Source of the DNA: Bacillota bacterium
GTDB taxonomy: Bacteria; Bacillota; Limnochordia; Darwinibacteriales; JAAYFS01
Assembly: GCA_012728115.1 (NCBI GenBank)
Contig: JAAYFS010000039.1
Coordinates: 1-55,405, forward strand
Reading direction: 5' to 3'
DNA: 55,405 nucleotides
A program made the translations under genes and the position numbers. The notes under the pieces were generated by a model. It did not search any database, was not told where the DNA came from, and saw nothing but the letters and a program-made list of their open reading frames with translations. Positions 8,348 through 17,336 of the stretch are shown here, in pieces (the stretch's first letter is position 1; each line of letters opens with the position of its first letter).

Positions 8348-10381
8348 TTAGTACCTTGGGGCTGCGCCTGAGATTACCACTTGGTAATTAAGCCCGATTC
8401 TCTCTGGACTACTATCGGTACTCTCGAAAGCATTGTACGTGTACAAAGTTGTTGGGGTATTAGTTACTACCAAGACTGGCTCTTCTCCTGGCGCAACGTA
8501 GAAGTTACCAGATCCATTGTTAAGGTATACGTATCTGACAGCACCATTGGTTTGCTTAATTGCAACAATAGCTCTGAAATCACTTTCAGGTCGGCCATTG
8601 CCAAGATTGGTTACTGTTATCGAAACATTACCGCTTCCACCAGATACTTGCAGAGGAGTGATGTTACTTCCTCCATATTGTGGACGACGATCAGTCTTTA
8701 CACGATAAGTGTTGCCAGAAATATGTTGGAGGTTGGAATAAGCAGCATTTCTGAAATTGGAATCCCCTTGCCTATTAACAAGCGCTTGTTGGGCTAAGGG
8801 GTTACCAAAGTCCATAAACGCAAGCCTTGCGTTATAGTAGGCTAGGAAATCTTGAACAGTACCGTTGGTCATCATTCTATCAAGGGTATGAAGTGGTGTT
8901 TCATTCCCTTGATGTTGTTCAATGAGCCTGCGAACTGGGTTATTTCCAAGACCTGCCCATCCATCTGGATTCTTATCTAAATAGGTGAAGAAGTAATGAG
9001 CTTGATAAAGGTTGTTAGCATGGACAATCGTTAACTTCGAGTTCGCTATGCTAACATCTGGATTAAAGATTGTATAAGAAGTTGGTTTTCCATATTTCGA
9101 TGCCAAAGCAGCGAATTGTTGGGAAGAACCAAATTCTTCAGCAAACCATTGTGCCATTGTTTCCCACCAGGCACCAGTATTGGTCTTATCGATCCAATTT
9201 CTCATTGCCAGTGTCATACAGTGACCAAGCTCATGAGCAGTTACTGAGTTAAAGTTCATGTTACGGTTAAATGAATTGACGTGAACCATCAGAAAACTTA
9301 AGCCCGCAGTTGCGTTATAACCCATGTAACCAGCAGCTCCCAATTCGCTGTATACATACACATTAATCTTGTATGGTCCGCCGACATGATCATGAACTGA
9401 CATGCCTGGAGAAATAAATCCCATTTGTTTTACGTATAAATCGTACGCTGCTTCAAGATATTCTAAGTTTGCTTGAACCTCTGCCGCCGTGAGGATACCT
9501 AAATTGTTATTTGGTCCTCTCTTTCCAGTTGCACCATAGTACAATCTGAAGTGGGCAGAATCAGCATACATCGCGTTCGATGGATTTATTCCCTCATGTT
9601 GATAAGGTGCAATGTTGTGATAAACATCGTCATCACCATTGCCGTTGTCAGCCGCTGCGATGGTGGCGATCTCTTGAGCGGAAAGCACTCGATTATAGAT
9701 GCGAACATCATCAAAATCAGCTTCTGCCCAAGCAGCAGCCCATGTTGGACTGTTAAATCCCATGTAGGTGGTGATATTACTCGGTGCAGTTATTTTGAAG
9801 TTATTGATATTACCGTTAATTACTTGAGCGTTTTGCAGTACACCATTACGATAAACTGCATATTGCTTGGTTTGTGAACTAAAGGTTACCGCTATGTGTA
9901 CCCAAGTGTTTCGTGGATAGAAACTATTCACGTTGGAGGTTACACCAAAAATCTGTTGTCCATCAACCCAGAATTTAACTGGTTCTTGGGCACTTCGAGA
10001 GTCAATCGTTAAAAACCAGCCATTGCCAGCCCAATCGGTATCTCCTTTTGCCCAAAAAGCAACTCTTTCACCAGTACTCCAATCAGCTCCTGTCCGTTTA
10101 ATCCAGAAGGACACCGTGATGTTTGCTGGTTGATACTGGGAGCCTTGACCTAAAGCCAATGCATCATTTACACCGTTAAGCGAAATTGCTTGATTGATCA
10201 CGCCAGTGACAAACTGAGGATTACCTGAGTGGACTGAAGCTCCATCTAGTGTACCGTCAAAACGCCATCTTTTAACTAGTCCTTGGGTAATACCATCATT
10301 AGCACTAGCAACGATAGCCACCGACAATACTGCTAATAAAGTGAGAAGCAGAACAGCAATCTGTCTGTGCTTTACTCTCAT
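8348..10381 (-). CDS. Secreted LamG-domain zinc metallopeptidase
   Basis: A 677-residue secreted protein. The signal peptide is at residues 1-27 (RQIAVLLLTLLAVLSVAIVASA). A LamG/concanavalin-like domain spans about 32-245, ending in the typical DDVRIYNRVLSAQEI. The catalytic domain follows, with HELGH at about 383-387 and WWETMAQWFAEE about 20 residues later, supplying the likely third (Glu) zinc ligand of a gluzincin. The catalytic region resembles secreted DUF6055-type proteins. The C-terminal 100 residues look like a beta-sandwich. ATG 10381 follows AAGGAG. A strongly folded leader lies upstream. It probably degrades extracellular protein or glycoprotein; the substrate is unknown. Confidence 0.85.
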   Translation of the reverse strand: MRVKHRQIAVLLLTLLAVLSVAIVASANDGITQGLVKRWRFDGTLDGASVHSGNPQFVTGVINQAISLNGVNDALALGQGSQYQPANITVSFWIKRTGADWSTGERVAFWAKGDTDWAGNGWFLTIDSRSAQEPVKFWVDGQQIFGVTSNVNSFYPRNTWVHIAVTFSSQTKQYAVYRNGVLQNAQVINGNINNFKITAPSNITTYMGFNSPTWAAAWAEADFDDVRIYNRVLSAQEIATIAAADNGNGDDDVYHNIAPYQHEGINPSNAMYADSAHFRLYYGATGKRGPNNNLGILTAAEVQANLEYLEAAYDLYVKQMGFISPGMSVHDHVGGPYKINVYVYSELGAAGYMGYNATAGLSFLMVHVNSFNRNMNFNSVTAHELGHCMTLAMRNWIDKTNTGAWWETMAQWFAEEFGSSQQFAALASKYGKPTSYTIFNPDVSIANSKLTIVHANNLYQAHYFFTYLDKNPDGWAGLGNNPVRRLIEQHQGNETPLHTLDRMMTNGTVQDFLAYYNARLAFMDFGNPLAQQALVNRQGDSNFRNAAYSNLQHISGNTYRVKTDRRPQYGGSNITPLQVSGGSGNVSITVTNLGNGRPESDFRAIVAIKQTNGAVRYVYLNNGSGNFYVAPGEEPVLVVTNTPTTLYTYNAFESTDSSPERIGLNYQVVISGAAPRY

Positions 10382-10406
10382 TCTCAACACTCCTTGGTAA
10401 TTTTTT

Positions 10407-10500
10407 GTTTAAGGTACTTTATCGAGCTTGACCCTCTAGGTCGCAAACCCACCTCCTTATACATGGCTTCCGAGGAAAGTGAAATTTCAGTACCTTAAAC
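10407..10500 (-). promoter_or_regulatory. Structured leader RNA, class unknown
   Basis: A 12-bp perfect closing stem (GTTTAAGGTACT, 10489-10500 and 10407-10418 on the minus strand) encloses two smaller hairpins. One pairs CAC..CCTC with GAGGTG; the other is GACC..GGTC. Together they form a three-way junction just upstream of the metallopeptidase ribosome site. I do not recognise the class. A cis-regulatory RNA is inferred from position and folding. Confidence 0.5.
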
Positions 10501-10706
10501 CTGGGCTTCACCCACTTATCCTTGTCCTCGTTTGCTTTTATCTTACAATATTTACGAATTGTTTACACTAGTCCGTTTTTCCTATTTTTTATCTTGGATT
10601 GTAATATTTTTACATATATTGTTCTCTTATGCGACAATTTTAGGGACTTTGGTACTATGAGGGTTTTTCCAGCTCACTTTTTCCTATTCTAGCTCCCGCC
10701 TATTTT
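10501..10706. other. AT-rich intergenic region between divergent genes
   Basis: About 200 bases with no plausible gene. It should hold the promoter of the minus-strand metallopeptidase leader, but no convincing -35/-10 pair was found. Confidence 0.5.
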
Positions 10707-10735
10707 GCATAATCCGAGCCTGTTTGGAAATTCTA
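10707..10735 (+). promoter_or_regulatory. Forespore-type (sigma G/F-like) promoter for the ger operon
   Basis: GCATA (10707-10711), 17 bases, then AATTCTA (10729-10735). This resembles the sigma G -35 (GCATA-like) and -10 (CATnnTA) with one mismatch. Germinant receptor operons are sigma G-dependent in Bacillus, which supports the call. Confidence 0.4.
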
Positions 10736-10758
10736 ATCAGAAATGATATTGATTAGAA
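10731..10758. repeat. Inverted repeat in the ger promoter region
   Basis: TTCTAATC (10731-10738) and GATTAGAA (10751-10758) are perfect 8-bp arms with a 12-base spacer, overlapping the proposed -10 and transcription start. It could be an operator, for instance for a SpoVT-like regulator; this is speculative. Confidence 0.4.
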
Positions 10759-10771
10759 ATGGGCTGTTTTT

Positions 10772-12283
10772 ATGAAAGGATTTCTAAATAGACTCACCAG
10801 AAAAGGCAAGGAAGCCAATAAAACAGTAAGCCTGTCGCGATCTCTCGAGCAAAATCTCACTCTATTAAAGGAAAACATCTTTCAAAATGACCAGACGATT
10901 GTTTATCGTCGGTTTCGCACTAGAGGTCCGCAAGTTTTGAATTGCGCCTTGATTTTTGTTGATCAAATGATCGATAAGGAAGAATTAAGCCGAAACGTTA
11001 TTCGTCCTTTGATGAGGCTTTCAGTCGAAAGAAGATTTTTCAGACCAGATTTGTTGAAAGAAATCATTGAACAAGTGATTTCCATCAGCGAATTAGAGCT
11101 CCAGGATAATATGAGTAAGATCTTAAATGGGATCTTACATGGAGAAACACTTCTGTTAATTGATGGTTTAGCCTCAGGTATCCTTATTAACGCACGCAAA
11201 TGGACGGTTAGATCAATTGTTGAGCCTGCTTCAGAAAGTGTTGTCCGAGGACCCAGAGAAGGCTTTACCGAAACTTTAATGACCAATCTTTCAATGGTTA
11301 GAAGAAAAATTTCTTCTGAAAAACTGCGCTTTGAATTTATGAAACTTGGCACTCAGACAAAAACCGATGTCGCTATCGGCTATATTGACGGTATTGCTCC
11401 TCCTAATATTTTAGCTGAAGTTAAGAAGCGTCTTAATGAAATCAAGGTTGAAGCCATTTTAGAAAGTGGATATATCGAAGAATTGATCAAAGACTCTCCC
11501 TTAACCCCTTTTAAAACCGTTGGTCATACCGAGCGGCCAGATGTAGTAGCGGCCAAACTTTTAGAAGGGCGAATCGCCATCTTTTGTGATGGAACTCCAT
11601 TTGTCTTGACAATTCCATTTCTCTTTCTGGAAGCCTTCCAAGCCAACGAGGATTATTACAAAAACTACTTTCTCGCTTCCCTCGATCGTTTGATCCGTTA
11701 CATTTCTTTTATTATCACCACTACTACGCCCGCAATTTATCTTTCATTAGTAACGTATCACCAGGAATTAATTCCTACTCCACTTTTGTTAAGTCTTTCG
11801 GCTTCTAGAGAAGGTGTTCCCCTCCCTACCGTCGTTGAAGTAATTGCGATGGGATTTGTATTTGAGATCCTTCGCGAAGGCGGAGTGAGGTTGCCAAATC
11901 CGATCGGTTCAGCAGTCAGTATTGTAGGAGCAATAGTTTTGGGGGATGCTGCAGCAAGTGCTGGTTTGGTAAGTTCTCCGATGATTATTGTGGTTGCCTT
12001 GACTGCGATCGCTAGTTTCGCTGTACCAAAACTACTCGGATTAGCCACCTTAATCAGGCTTTACTTGGTTTTATTTTCAGCCTTTTTGGGGCTCTATGGT
12101 TTCTTTTTCGGGATCATCGGTTTATTTATTCAATTGTGTTCGATGCGCTCTTTTGGAGTCCCCTATTTATCAAACTTTGCCACACTGCAGCCACACGAGT
12201 TGCAAGATACTGTAATTCGAGCTCCTTGGTGGGTAATGAGCTCGCGTTCTCGAAAAACTGCAGGCAAAAAGGGTCTTGGTTAA
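10772..12283 (+). CDS. gerKA: Spore germination receptor subunit A (GerAA/GerKA family)
   Basis: A 503-residue protein of the GerA family. The N-terminal soluble half (about residues 1-270) contains the family features DVAIGYIDGIAPPNILAEVKKRL and the conserved RPDVVAAKLLEGRIAIFCDGTPF. Five or six membrane helices follow, and then the short tail with PWWVMSSRSRK. Together with subunits B and C it forms the nutrient receptor of the spore inner membrane. The operon order is A-C-small protein-B. The ribosome site is weak. Confidence 0.92.
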   Translation: MKGFLNRLTRKGKEANKTVSLSRSLEQNLTLLKENIFQNDQTIVYRRFRTRGPQVLNCALIFVDQMIDKEELSRNVIRPLMRLSVERRFFRPDLLKEIIEQVISISELELQDNMSKILNGILHGETLLLIDGLASGILINARKWTVRSIVEPASESVVRGPREGFTETLMTNLSMVRRKISSEKLRFEFMKLGTQTKTDVAIGYIDGIAPPNILAEVKKRLNEIKVEAILESGYIEELIKDSPLTPFKTVGHTERPDVVAAKLLEGRIAIFCDGTPFVLTIPFLFLEAFQANEDYYKNYFLASLDRLIRYISFIITTTTPAIYLSLVTYHQELIPTPLLLSLSASREGVPLPTVVEVIAMGFVFEILREGGVRLPNPIGSAVSIVGAIVLGDAAASAGLVSSPMIIVVALTAIASFAVPKLLGLATLIRLYLVLFSAFLGLYGFFFGIIGLFIQLCSMRSFGVPYLSNFATLQPHELQDTVIRAPWWVMSSRSRKTAGKKGLG

Positions 12284-12301
12284 AGAAAAGAGGGGTGAAG
12301 C

Positions 12302-13450
12302 GTGAAAAAGGTTATCTATCTTATTATTCTGATCGGACTAATTACGTTCAGCGGTTGCTGGGATTATCGAGAGATCAACGAATTTAGTATCGCTCTTGGT
12401 CTAGGGATTGATAAAGGCGAAGAAAAAGGATACTATATCTCCGCTGAACTCGCTGATATTCAAGGGGAAGGTTCCGAAGCAGAGCTGATACCGATCGTTA
12501 CAACCAGGCATGGAGAAACAATTTTTGATGGGATCCAGAACATGGTAACCCGATCCGGACAGAACCTATTTTGGAGCCATGCGATGATTGTAATTGTGAG
12601 TCATGAGCTCGCTAGAGAAGGGATGACACCCATTATTGATTGGATTCTACGGGAAGGATCCGTTCGCTCTGATATCTTTGTTCTGGTATCACTCGAAGAT
12701 TCAGCTTTTGATGTGATGAAGATAAAATCTCCAATCTATAACGCAATTTCATCTCACCTAGCTTATACCCTTAATTCTCATACCTTTTCTCCCAAGTTTA
12801 TCCCGAAGAAACTATGGGAATTGAAACAAGAGCTATCCGAACCAGGGATAGCAGCAACCCTTCCTACTGTGAGGGTGGTGCAAGACGGTGATACTAAAAC
12901 AACTGAAATCTGGGGAACGGCAGTTTTTAAAAAGGATAAAATGATTGGCTGGTTAGACGGTACCGAGAGCTTCTTTTTTTCGATGATCCGTCCTGTTCCA
13001 GTTTCTGGGGTATTGGCTCAAACCATCACTCTAGAAGGTACGACAGGTCATATCACATATGAACTAGCTCAAAAAAAATCTCGGTACATCGCTACGATTA
13101 GAGATGGCAAACCGCATATAGAAGTGGAGATAAAACTCGAAGTTGGTTTAGCTGATTTTGAGGACGTGAGTCCTGATATTAAAAAACCTGAAATAAGGGA
13201 ACTGTTGGAACATTACTTGGAGACCTACATCCATCAGGAAGTACTCAGTTTAATCACCAAGGTGCAACAAGAATTCAAGAGTGATATCTTCGAATTTGGA
13301 GCAACGATCCATCGAAAACATCCCAAAATCTGGCGGGAACTAGAATCTAACTGGGGTGAGGAATTTTCAAAACTCGACGTTTTGGTAACTATAGATGCAG
13401 TTTTAACATCAAGTGGATTACTAAGTAAGAGTATTTCATTGAGGGATTAG
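12302..13450 (+). CDS. gerKC: Spore germination lipoprotein, Ger(x)C family
   Basis: A 382-residue lipoprotein. The signal peptide ends in the lipobox TFSGC (Cys about 19), followed by the family hallmark WDYREINE. The rest matches GerAC: a first domain with GIDKGEEKGYYISAELA and SHAMIVIVSHELA, and a C-terminal domain with a long helix bearing KVQQEFKSDIFEFG. It is the outer-face subunit of the germinant receptor. It starts at GTG 12302 with GGGGTGAAGC upstream, 18 bases after subunit A. It ends one base before the next start, showing tight coupling. Confidence 0.92.
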   Translation: MKKVIYLIILIGLITFSGCWDYREINEFSIALGLGIDKGEEKGYYISAELADIQGEGSEAELIPIVTTRHGETIFDGIQNMVTRSGQNLFWSHAMIVIVSHELAREGMTPIIDWILREGSVRSDIFVLVSLEDSAFDVMKIKSPIYNAISSHLAYTLNSHTFSPKFIPKKLWELKQELSEPGIAATLPTVRVVQDGDTKTTEIWGTAVFKKDKMIGWLDGTESFFFSMIRPVPVSGVLAQTITLEGTTGHITYELAQKKSRYIATIRDGKPHIEVEIKLEVGLADFEDVSPDIKKPEIRELLEHYLETYIHQEVLSLITKVQQEFKSDIFEFGATIHRKHPKIWRELESNWGEEFSKLDVLVTIDAVLTSSGLLSKSISLRD

Positions 13451-13451
13451 T

Positions 13452-13649
13452 ATGATAATCGGTCTAATACTTGGCTTTACAATGTTAGGTGTATCCGAAG
13501 TTCTACTTTGGCAAGATAAAGATCCGAAGAAGATCTTTGTCTTTGGTGTGTTTATGTTGATTGCTTTAATCCTAAGTGTTCTCTTGGCACTAGATTTATT
13601 ATCCCCTAGTCTAGCAGAATTGCTTGAAAAAATAATCAATCTAATTTAG
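13452..13649 (+). CDS. Small two-helix membrane protein, D-type germinant receptor subunit candidate
   Basis: A 65-residue protein with two hydrophobic segments (about residues 2-20 and 27-50) separated by a charged turn (WQDKDPKK). It sits between subunits C and B of the ger operon, one base after C and 13 bases before B, with AGGGATTAGT upstream. Bacillus gerA-type operons sometimes carry a short two-helix D protein that modulates receptor activity. Size, topology and location fit that group, but I see no sequence signature that proves it. Confidence 0.65.
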   Translation: MIIGLILGFTMLGVSEVLLWQDKDPKKIFVFGVFMLIALILSVLLALDLLSPSLAELLEKIINLI

Positions 13650-13662
13650 AAAGGGTTTAAGT

Positions 13663-14745
13663 ATGAAAACCGAGGTTATTTCAGAACAACAGGGCGTGTT
13701 TTTAGTATCATTCTTTGTTATCGGAAGCGCGATTGTTATTAGTATCGGTGGTCAAGCAGGTAGGGATGTGTGGATCGCTATTTTTCTTGGAATGTGTATC
13801 GCCATCCCACTTTTAGCTATCTACGCTCGACTTCATGTCCTACTTCCAGGCAAAGACCTCTTTGATATTCTTGAATTCGCTCTAGGAAAGTTTCTCGGGA
13901 AAATAGTTGGTATTTTATACACTTCGTTTGCAATCAATTTGGGAGCAATAGTGCTAAGAGATTTTGGAGAATTTCTTACCACAGTTGCCTTGACGGAAAC
14001 ACCTCAACTTGTTCCAGTCGCAGTTTTAGGATTACTTTGTGCCTGGGGTGTGAAAGAAGGAATTGAAGTTCTAGGGCGTTGGAGTTCAATCTTTTTTCGT
14101 GTTGTGCTTGTGATATTTGTTGTTACTTTAACCTTAATCTCACCAGAAATCGAGTTAAAGCATCTTCAACCATTCTTTTATTACGGAATAACTCCCGTGC
14201 TTCTCGGAGCATTCTCCACCATCAGTTTTCCGTTTGCAGAAACGATCATGTTCCCAATGATATTCGCGACCTTTCTGAAAAAGAAATCTCCTTACAAAAT
14301 GTACCTCTTCGGTTTAATAATCGGAGGGATTATTCTAACCCTCTTTGGTCTAGTGGAGATCGCAACCATCGGACCAGAACTCTACGAAAATTGGTATTTC
14401 CCTGGCTATCAAGCGGTAGCGCGCATCAATATCCGAGATTTTCTCCAACGCTTGGAAATCATCGCGGCTTTAGTTTTCTTGATCGGTGGCTTTGTCAAAA
14501 CCAGTATTTGTCTTTTAGCCGCTAGCCGAGGAGTAGCTAAGGTCCTAGGATTTGATGACTATCGCTTCATAACCACTCCCTTAGCTGCCCATATGGTAGT
14601 TATGTCCTTTTGGCTATACGATAGTATCATGGAAATGAACACGTGGACACATTATGTGTGGCCTAAATATGCCTTTCCCTTCCAGGTGGGAATTCCAGTC
14701 ACTATTTGGATAATCTGTGAAATTAAAAAAAAGCTAGGACAATGA
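13663..14745 (+). CDS. gerKB: Spore germination permease, GerAB/GerKB family
   Basis: A 360-residue integral membrane protein with about ten helices, of the endospore germination permease family (APC superfamily). Typical features are the N-terminal ISEQQGVFLVSFFVIGSAIV, the LPGKDLFDILE region and the helix with PFAETIMFPMIF. It binds nutrient germinants in the Bacillus receptors. AAAGGG precedes the ATG. It is the last gene of the ger operon; no terminator hairpin is evident in the 70 bases after it. Confidence 0.92.
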   Translation: MKTEVISEQQGVFLVSFFVIGSAIVISIGGQAGRDVWIAIFLGMCIAIPLLAIYARLHVLLPGKDLFDILEFALGKFLGKIVGILYTSFAINLGAIVLRDFGEFLTTVALTETPQLVPVAVLGLLCAWGVKEGIEVLGRWSSIFFRVVLVIFVVTLTLISPEIELKHLQPFFYYGITPVLLGAFSTISFPFAETIMFPMIFATFLKKKSPYKMYLFGLIIGGIILTLFGLVEIATIGPELYENWYFPGYQAVARINIRDFLQRLEIIAALVFLIGGFVKTSICLLAASRGVAKVLGFDDYRFITTPLAAHMVVMSFWLYDSIMEMNTWTHYVWPKYAFPFQVGIPVTIWIICEIKKKLGQ

Positions 14746-14816
14746 TCTCAGCAACCTTTGACGCTCGGGGAATATATTAATAGTGATAATAACTTTCAAA
14801 AAGTTAGGTGAAGTAA

Positions 14817-15956
14817 ATGCCCTTAAGCCCGAGATTAAGAAAAAGGTATATTGAGATCTATGGTACGGAACCAGCTCACCAAAAGCAAGTCTACGAAATG
14901 ATTCTAGAGGCATTAAACAATAAAACCCCTCTTTCGCTTATCCGTGCTGGTGATATCGTTACTTTAACACTTTCGGATAAATCAAGATTTATAAGACCTG
15001 AAGTATTTGACTTTTTAGGTATAAGTTATCCCCCTCCAGCGGAATTAGTCGACAAATTACATCATGCGATCGTCGAAGCCACCATCTTAGGCGTTACAAC
15101 GTTCAAAGGTCGAACTGGTATTGCTGAACAATTAAAAGCATATTTAGATGAAAATTGTGAGGCAGAACCACTACTAACTCATTCGTTTATTAATGATGAT
15201 CTATATGATGATGGGTTTTTAAATAAACTGATTAATAATTACCGTGTTGTTTTTATTGGAAGAGCAGCTCCTTTAGCTGCTGCGCGCTACGGTTGCGAAG
15301 GATTTGTCTTGGATCATTGGACGAATGTAGATGAGGTAAAAGAGAAGTTACCTAGCGAGTGGGACCTAGCCTTAGTTGGTGCTGGGATACCAGGCAGAAT
15401 ACTCTGTAACGAACTACGACGCCAGGGTAAAGTTGCGATTGAAATCGGTCATATCATGGATGCACTCGCTTATCCTAATGTATGGGCAATGTCAGATAAG
15501 GCATACAGGCGTCAAGCCTTTAAAAACGCACAATTAGAAGAACGGGAACCACGCCCTATGATCAGAGCAACGGCAGTTATCCCTGGAGAGATCAAAAAAT
15601 ACATTATCATTTATCCAGGAACTGCCGTTTTAGATAAGGACACACATTTTGCGACAAACTCACGCAAAAATAATCGATTACGAAAGAAACTAAAAAGGTT
15701 GTTCGGGATTGATTTTATTCCTTATACTCTTGATATCGATCTAAATCAAGAGTTAAATATTGAAAATGCAACGAAATCCCGCTACGGGTCGGCATGTCCT
15801 GCCAAATTAAGTGGAACCAAGGTTTTTATCTACCAAAATAATAACCTTTCGCCGAAAACCGTTAGAGTCTTATCAGAAGAAAACTTAATTGAAAAGCTCA
15901 ACTTAAAGCACGGCGATAGAGTATCTTTAGAGGTTGATGGGATTAATTTAGAGTAA
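14817..15956 (+). CDS. GT-D-fold glycosyltransferase-like protein with RibK-like C-terminal domain
   Basis: A 379-residue protein. Residues 30-245 resemble GT-D glycosyltransferases (DUF1792-like): SLIRAGDIVTL near the start, then LALVGAGIPGRILCNELR and the typical AIEIGHIMDAL. The usual DGE-like acidic motif is reduced to AGD, so catalysis is uncertain. The last 130 residues differ from that family. FIPYTLDIDL and, at the end, VRVLSEENLIEKLNLKHGDR recall the DUF120/archaeal CTP-dependent riboflavin kinase barrel (pYPGTLNI..., and LR..L.LKDGD.V.IEV). ATG 14817 has TAGGTGA upstream. It is a single gene after the ger operon. Function is not known. Confidence 0.55.
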   Translation: MPLSPRLRKRYIEIYGTEPAHQKQVYEMILEALNNKTPLSLIRAGDIVTLTLSDKSRFIRPEVFDFLGISYPPPAELVDKLHHAIVEATILGVTTFKGRTGIAEQLKAYLDENCEAEPLLTHSFINDDLYDDGFLNKLINNYRVVFIGRAAPLAAARYGCEGFVLDHWTNVDEVKEKLPSEWDLALVGAGIPGRILCNELRRQGKVAIEIGHIMDALAYPNVWAMSDKAYRRQAFKNAQLEEREPRPMIRATAVIPGEIKKYIIIYPGTAVLDKDTHFATNSRKNNRLRKKLKRLFGIDFIPYTLDIDLNQELNIENATKSRYGSACPAKLSGTKVFIYQNNNLSPKTVRVLSEENLIEKLNLKHGDRVSLEVDGINLE

Positions 15957-15983
15957 AACCGTGCCAAATGTCCTAATCAGAAA

Positions 15984-17255
15984 TTAGCCAAAAAGCCACC
16001 ATACTAATAGGTACCCACTAGTTACAGCTGCTAAGGTTAGAGGCACACCAAGCTTCATAAACTCTAGTGTTGAAACTACATGCCCTTCTTTTCTTAATAT
16101 TCCTAAAGCAGCGATATTAGCCGAAGCACCGATTGGTGATAGGTTACCACCTAGAGTAGCACCTACTAACAAACCAAAGAGTAAAACCTCTGGCGGAGCG
16201 TTTAGACTGGTAGCAATGCTACTTGCAACTGGAAGCATCGCCGCCACATATGGGATATTGTCGATAAACGCTGAAAAAATCACCGATGCCCAAACGATCA
16301 AGGTATAGGCAAGGAAGACGCTATCACCAGAAATTGAAACAAATAATTTTGCAACATCCTGAATTACACCTTTTTCTACTAATCCACCGATTAAAATGAA
16401 AATACCTGTTAATAGCAGAAGTGTTTGGTAGTCAATCTCTCGAATTGCCTTCCAGACTACTTCAGCTTTTCCTTCTTTCAAGTATTCATGGATTAATCCT
16501 ATTAAAAACAGCCCTGTAGCAATTAAGCCGTTCGTAATGCTTGGTTTGTTTGGAATAAACGAAGCAAGGATCAATAAAACGATCATTGCTACAAGTAATA
16601 GTGATGGAACATAATCTTTAACTATAGTTGTAGAAGTGATATTGATCGGATCCTTTTCGCGACGAAGAATTACAAGAAGAACCAACATAGACGCTATCGC
16701 ACCAGCTTGCACAATCCAGAACATTCCAGGTTTCCCGAGATAGAAAAAGAAATCCAAAAAGTCAAGATTGGCATGTCCTCCTAGTAAAATTGACGTAGTA
16801 TCACCAACCAATGTAGCAGCCCCTTGAAGATTTGAGGAAATTGAAATCGCTAGTACCATTGGCACAGGGGAGGTTTTTAATCTATTGGCGATTGTTAACG
16901 CAACTGGAACCACTATCAATACTGTAGCTACATTGTCAATAAAGGCTGAAATTATGCCCGAGAATAAAAAAAGAGCTACAATCGCCCAGCGAATATTGGG
17001 CGTTCTAGAAAGCACCAGTCCTGCTAATAAAGCAGGCATTTTTGATTCGATAAAAAGAGCAACGATTCCCATCGTTCCAGCAATCATTAGTAGTACATTC
17101 CAATCGATTGCCTGTACCACATTGGCCAATGGCAATATTCCCAAAACCACATATAGTAACGCGGCAATAAATGCTATGTAGGATCTGTGCCGCGGTAATG
17201 CAAGCAAAAGGATATAGGTAACCACAAATATACCGATCGCTACTTCTTTCATCAT
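15984..17255 (-). CDS. ArsB/NhaD-type anion or Na+ transporter (SLC13/IT superfamily)
   Basis: A 423-residue membrane protein with about eleven hydrophobic helices in two related halves, each containing the superfamily signature: FIDNVATVLIVVP in the first and FIDNIPYVAAMLPV in the second. NLQGAATLVGDTTSILLG and GATLGGNLSPIGASANI are the paired substrate-binding hairpins. ArsB arsenite pumps, NhaD Na+/H+ antiporters and the YbiR/CitM group share this pattern. No ArsA, ArsR or other ars gene is nearby, so the substrate stays open. GGAGG precedes two ATG codons (17255 and 17252). It is divergent from the DUF1538 gene. Confidence 0.82.
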   Translation of the reverse strand: MMKEVAIGIFVVTYILLLALPRHRSYIAFIAALLYVVLGILPLANVVQAIDWNVLLMIAGTMGIVALFIESKMPALLAGLVLSRTPNIRWAIVALFLFSGIISAFIDNVATVLIVVPVALTIANRLKTSPVPMVLAISISSNLQGAATLVGDTTSILLGGHANLDFLDFFFYLGKPGMFWIVQAGAIASMLVLLVILRREKDPINITSTTIVKDYVPSLLLVAMIVLLILASFIPNKPSITNGLIATGLFLIGLIHEYLKEGKAEVVWKAIREIDYQTLLLLTGIFILIGGLVEKGVIQDVAKLFVSISGDSVFLAYTLIVWASVIFSAFIDNIPYVAAMLPVASSIATSLNAPPEVLLFGLLVGATLGGNLSPIGASANIAALGILRKEGHVVSTLEFMKLGVPLTLAAVTSGYLLVWWLFG

Positions 17256-17301
17256 TCATCCTCCAATCGTTATACCATGGGTATAGGTGTATGTATTCTA
17301 A

Positions 17302-17330
17302 TTGCGTGAAAAGTTTTACTGTGATATACT
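17302..17330 (+). promoter_or_regulatory. Sigma A-type promoter of the DUF1538 operon
   Basis: TTGCGT (17302-17307), a 17-base spacer, then TATACT (17325-17330). Transcription would start near 17337, giving a leader of about 120 bases. Confidence 0.7.
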
Positions 17331-17336
17331 CGAAAG

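Noticed and set aside
8381-10133. Several plus-strand open frames opposite the metallopeptidase gene
   Set aside because: They lack ribosome sites and lie opposite a gene with strong domain evidence.
10407-10500. c-di-GMP-I riboswitch on the plus strand
   Set aside because: CGCAAA and the following CCACC...ATGG stretch resemble part of the aptamer, but GGCAAACC, the GNRA hairpin and GTTACCG are missing. The next plus-strand gene also starts 270 bases away behind its own promoter.
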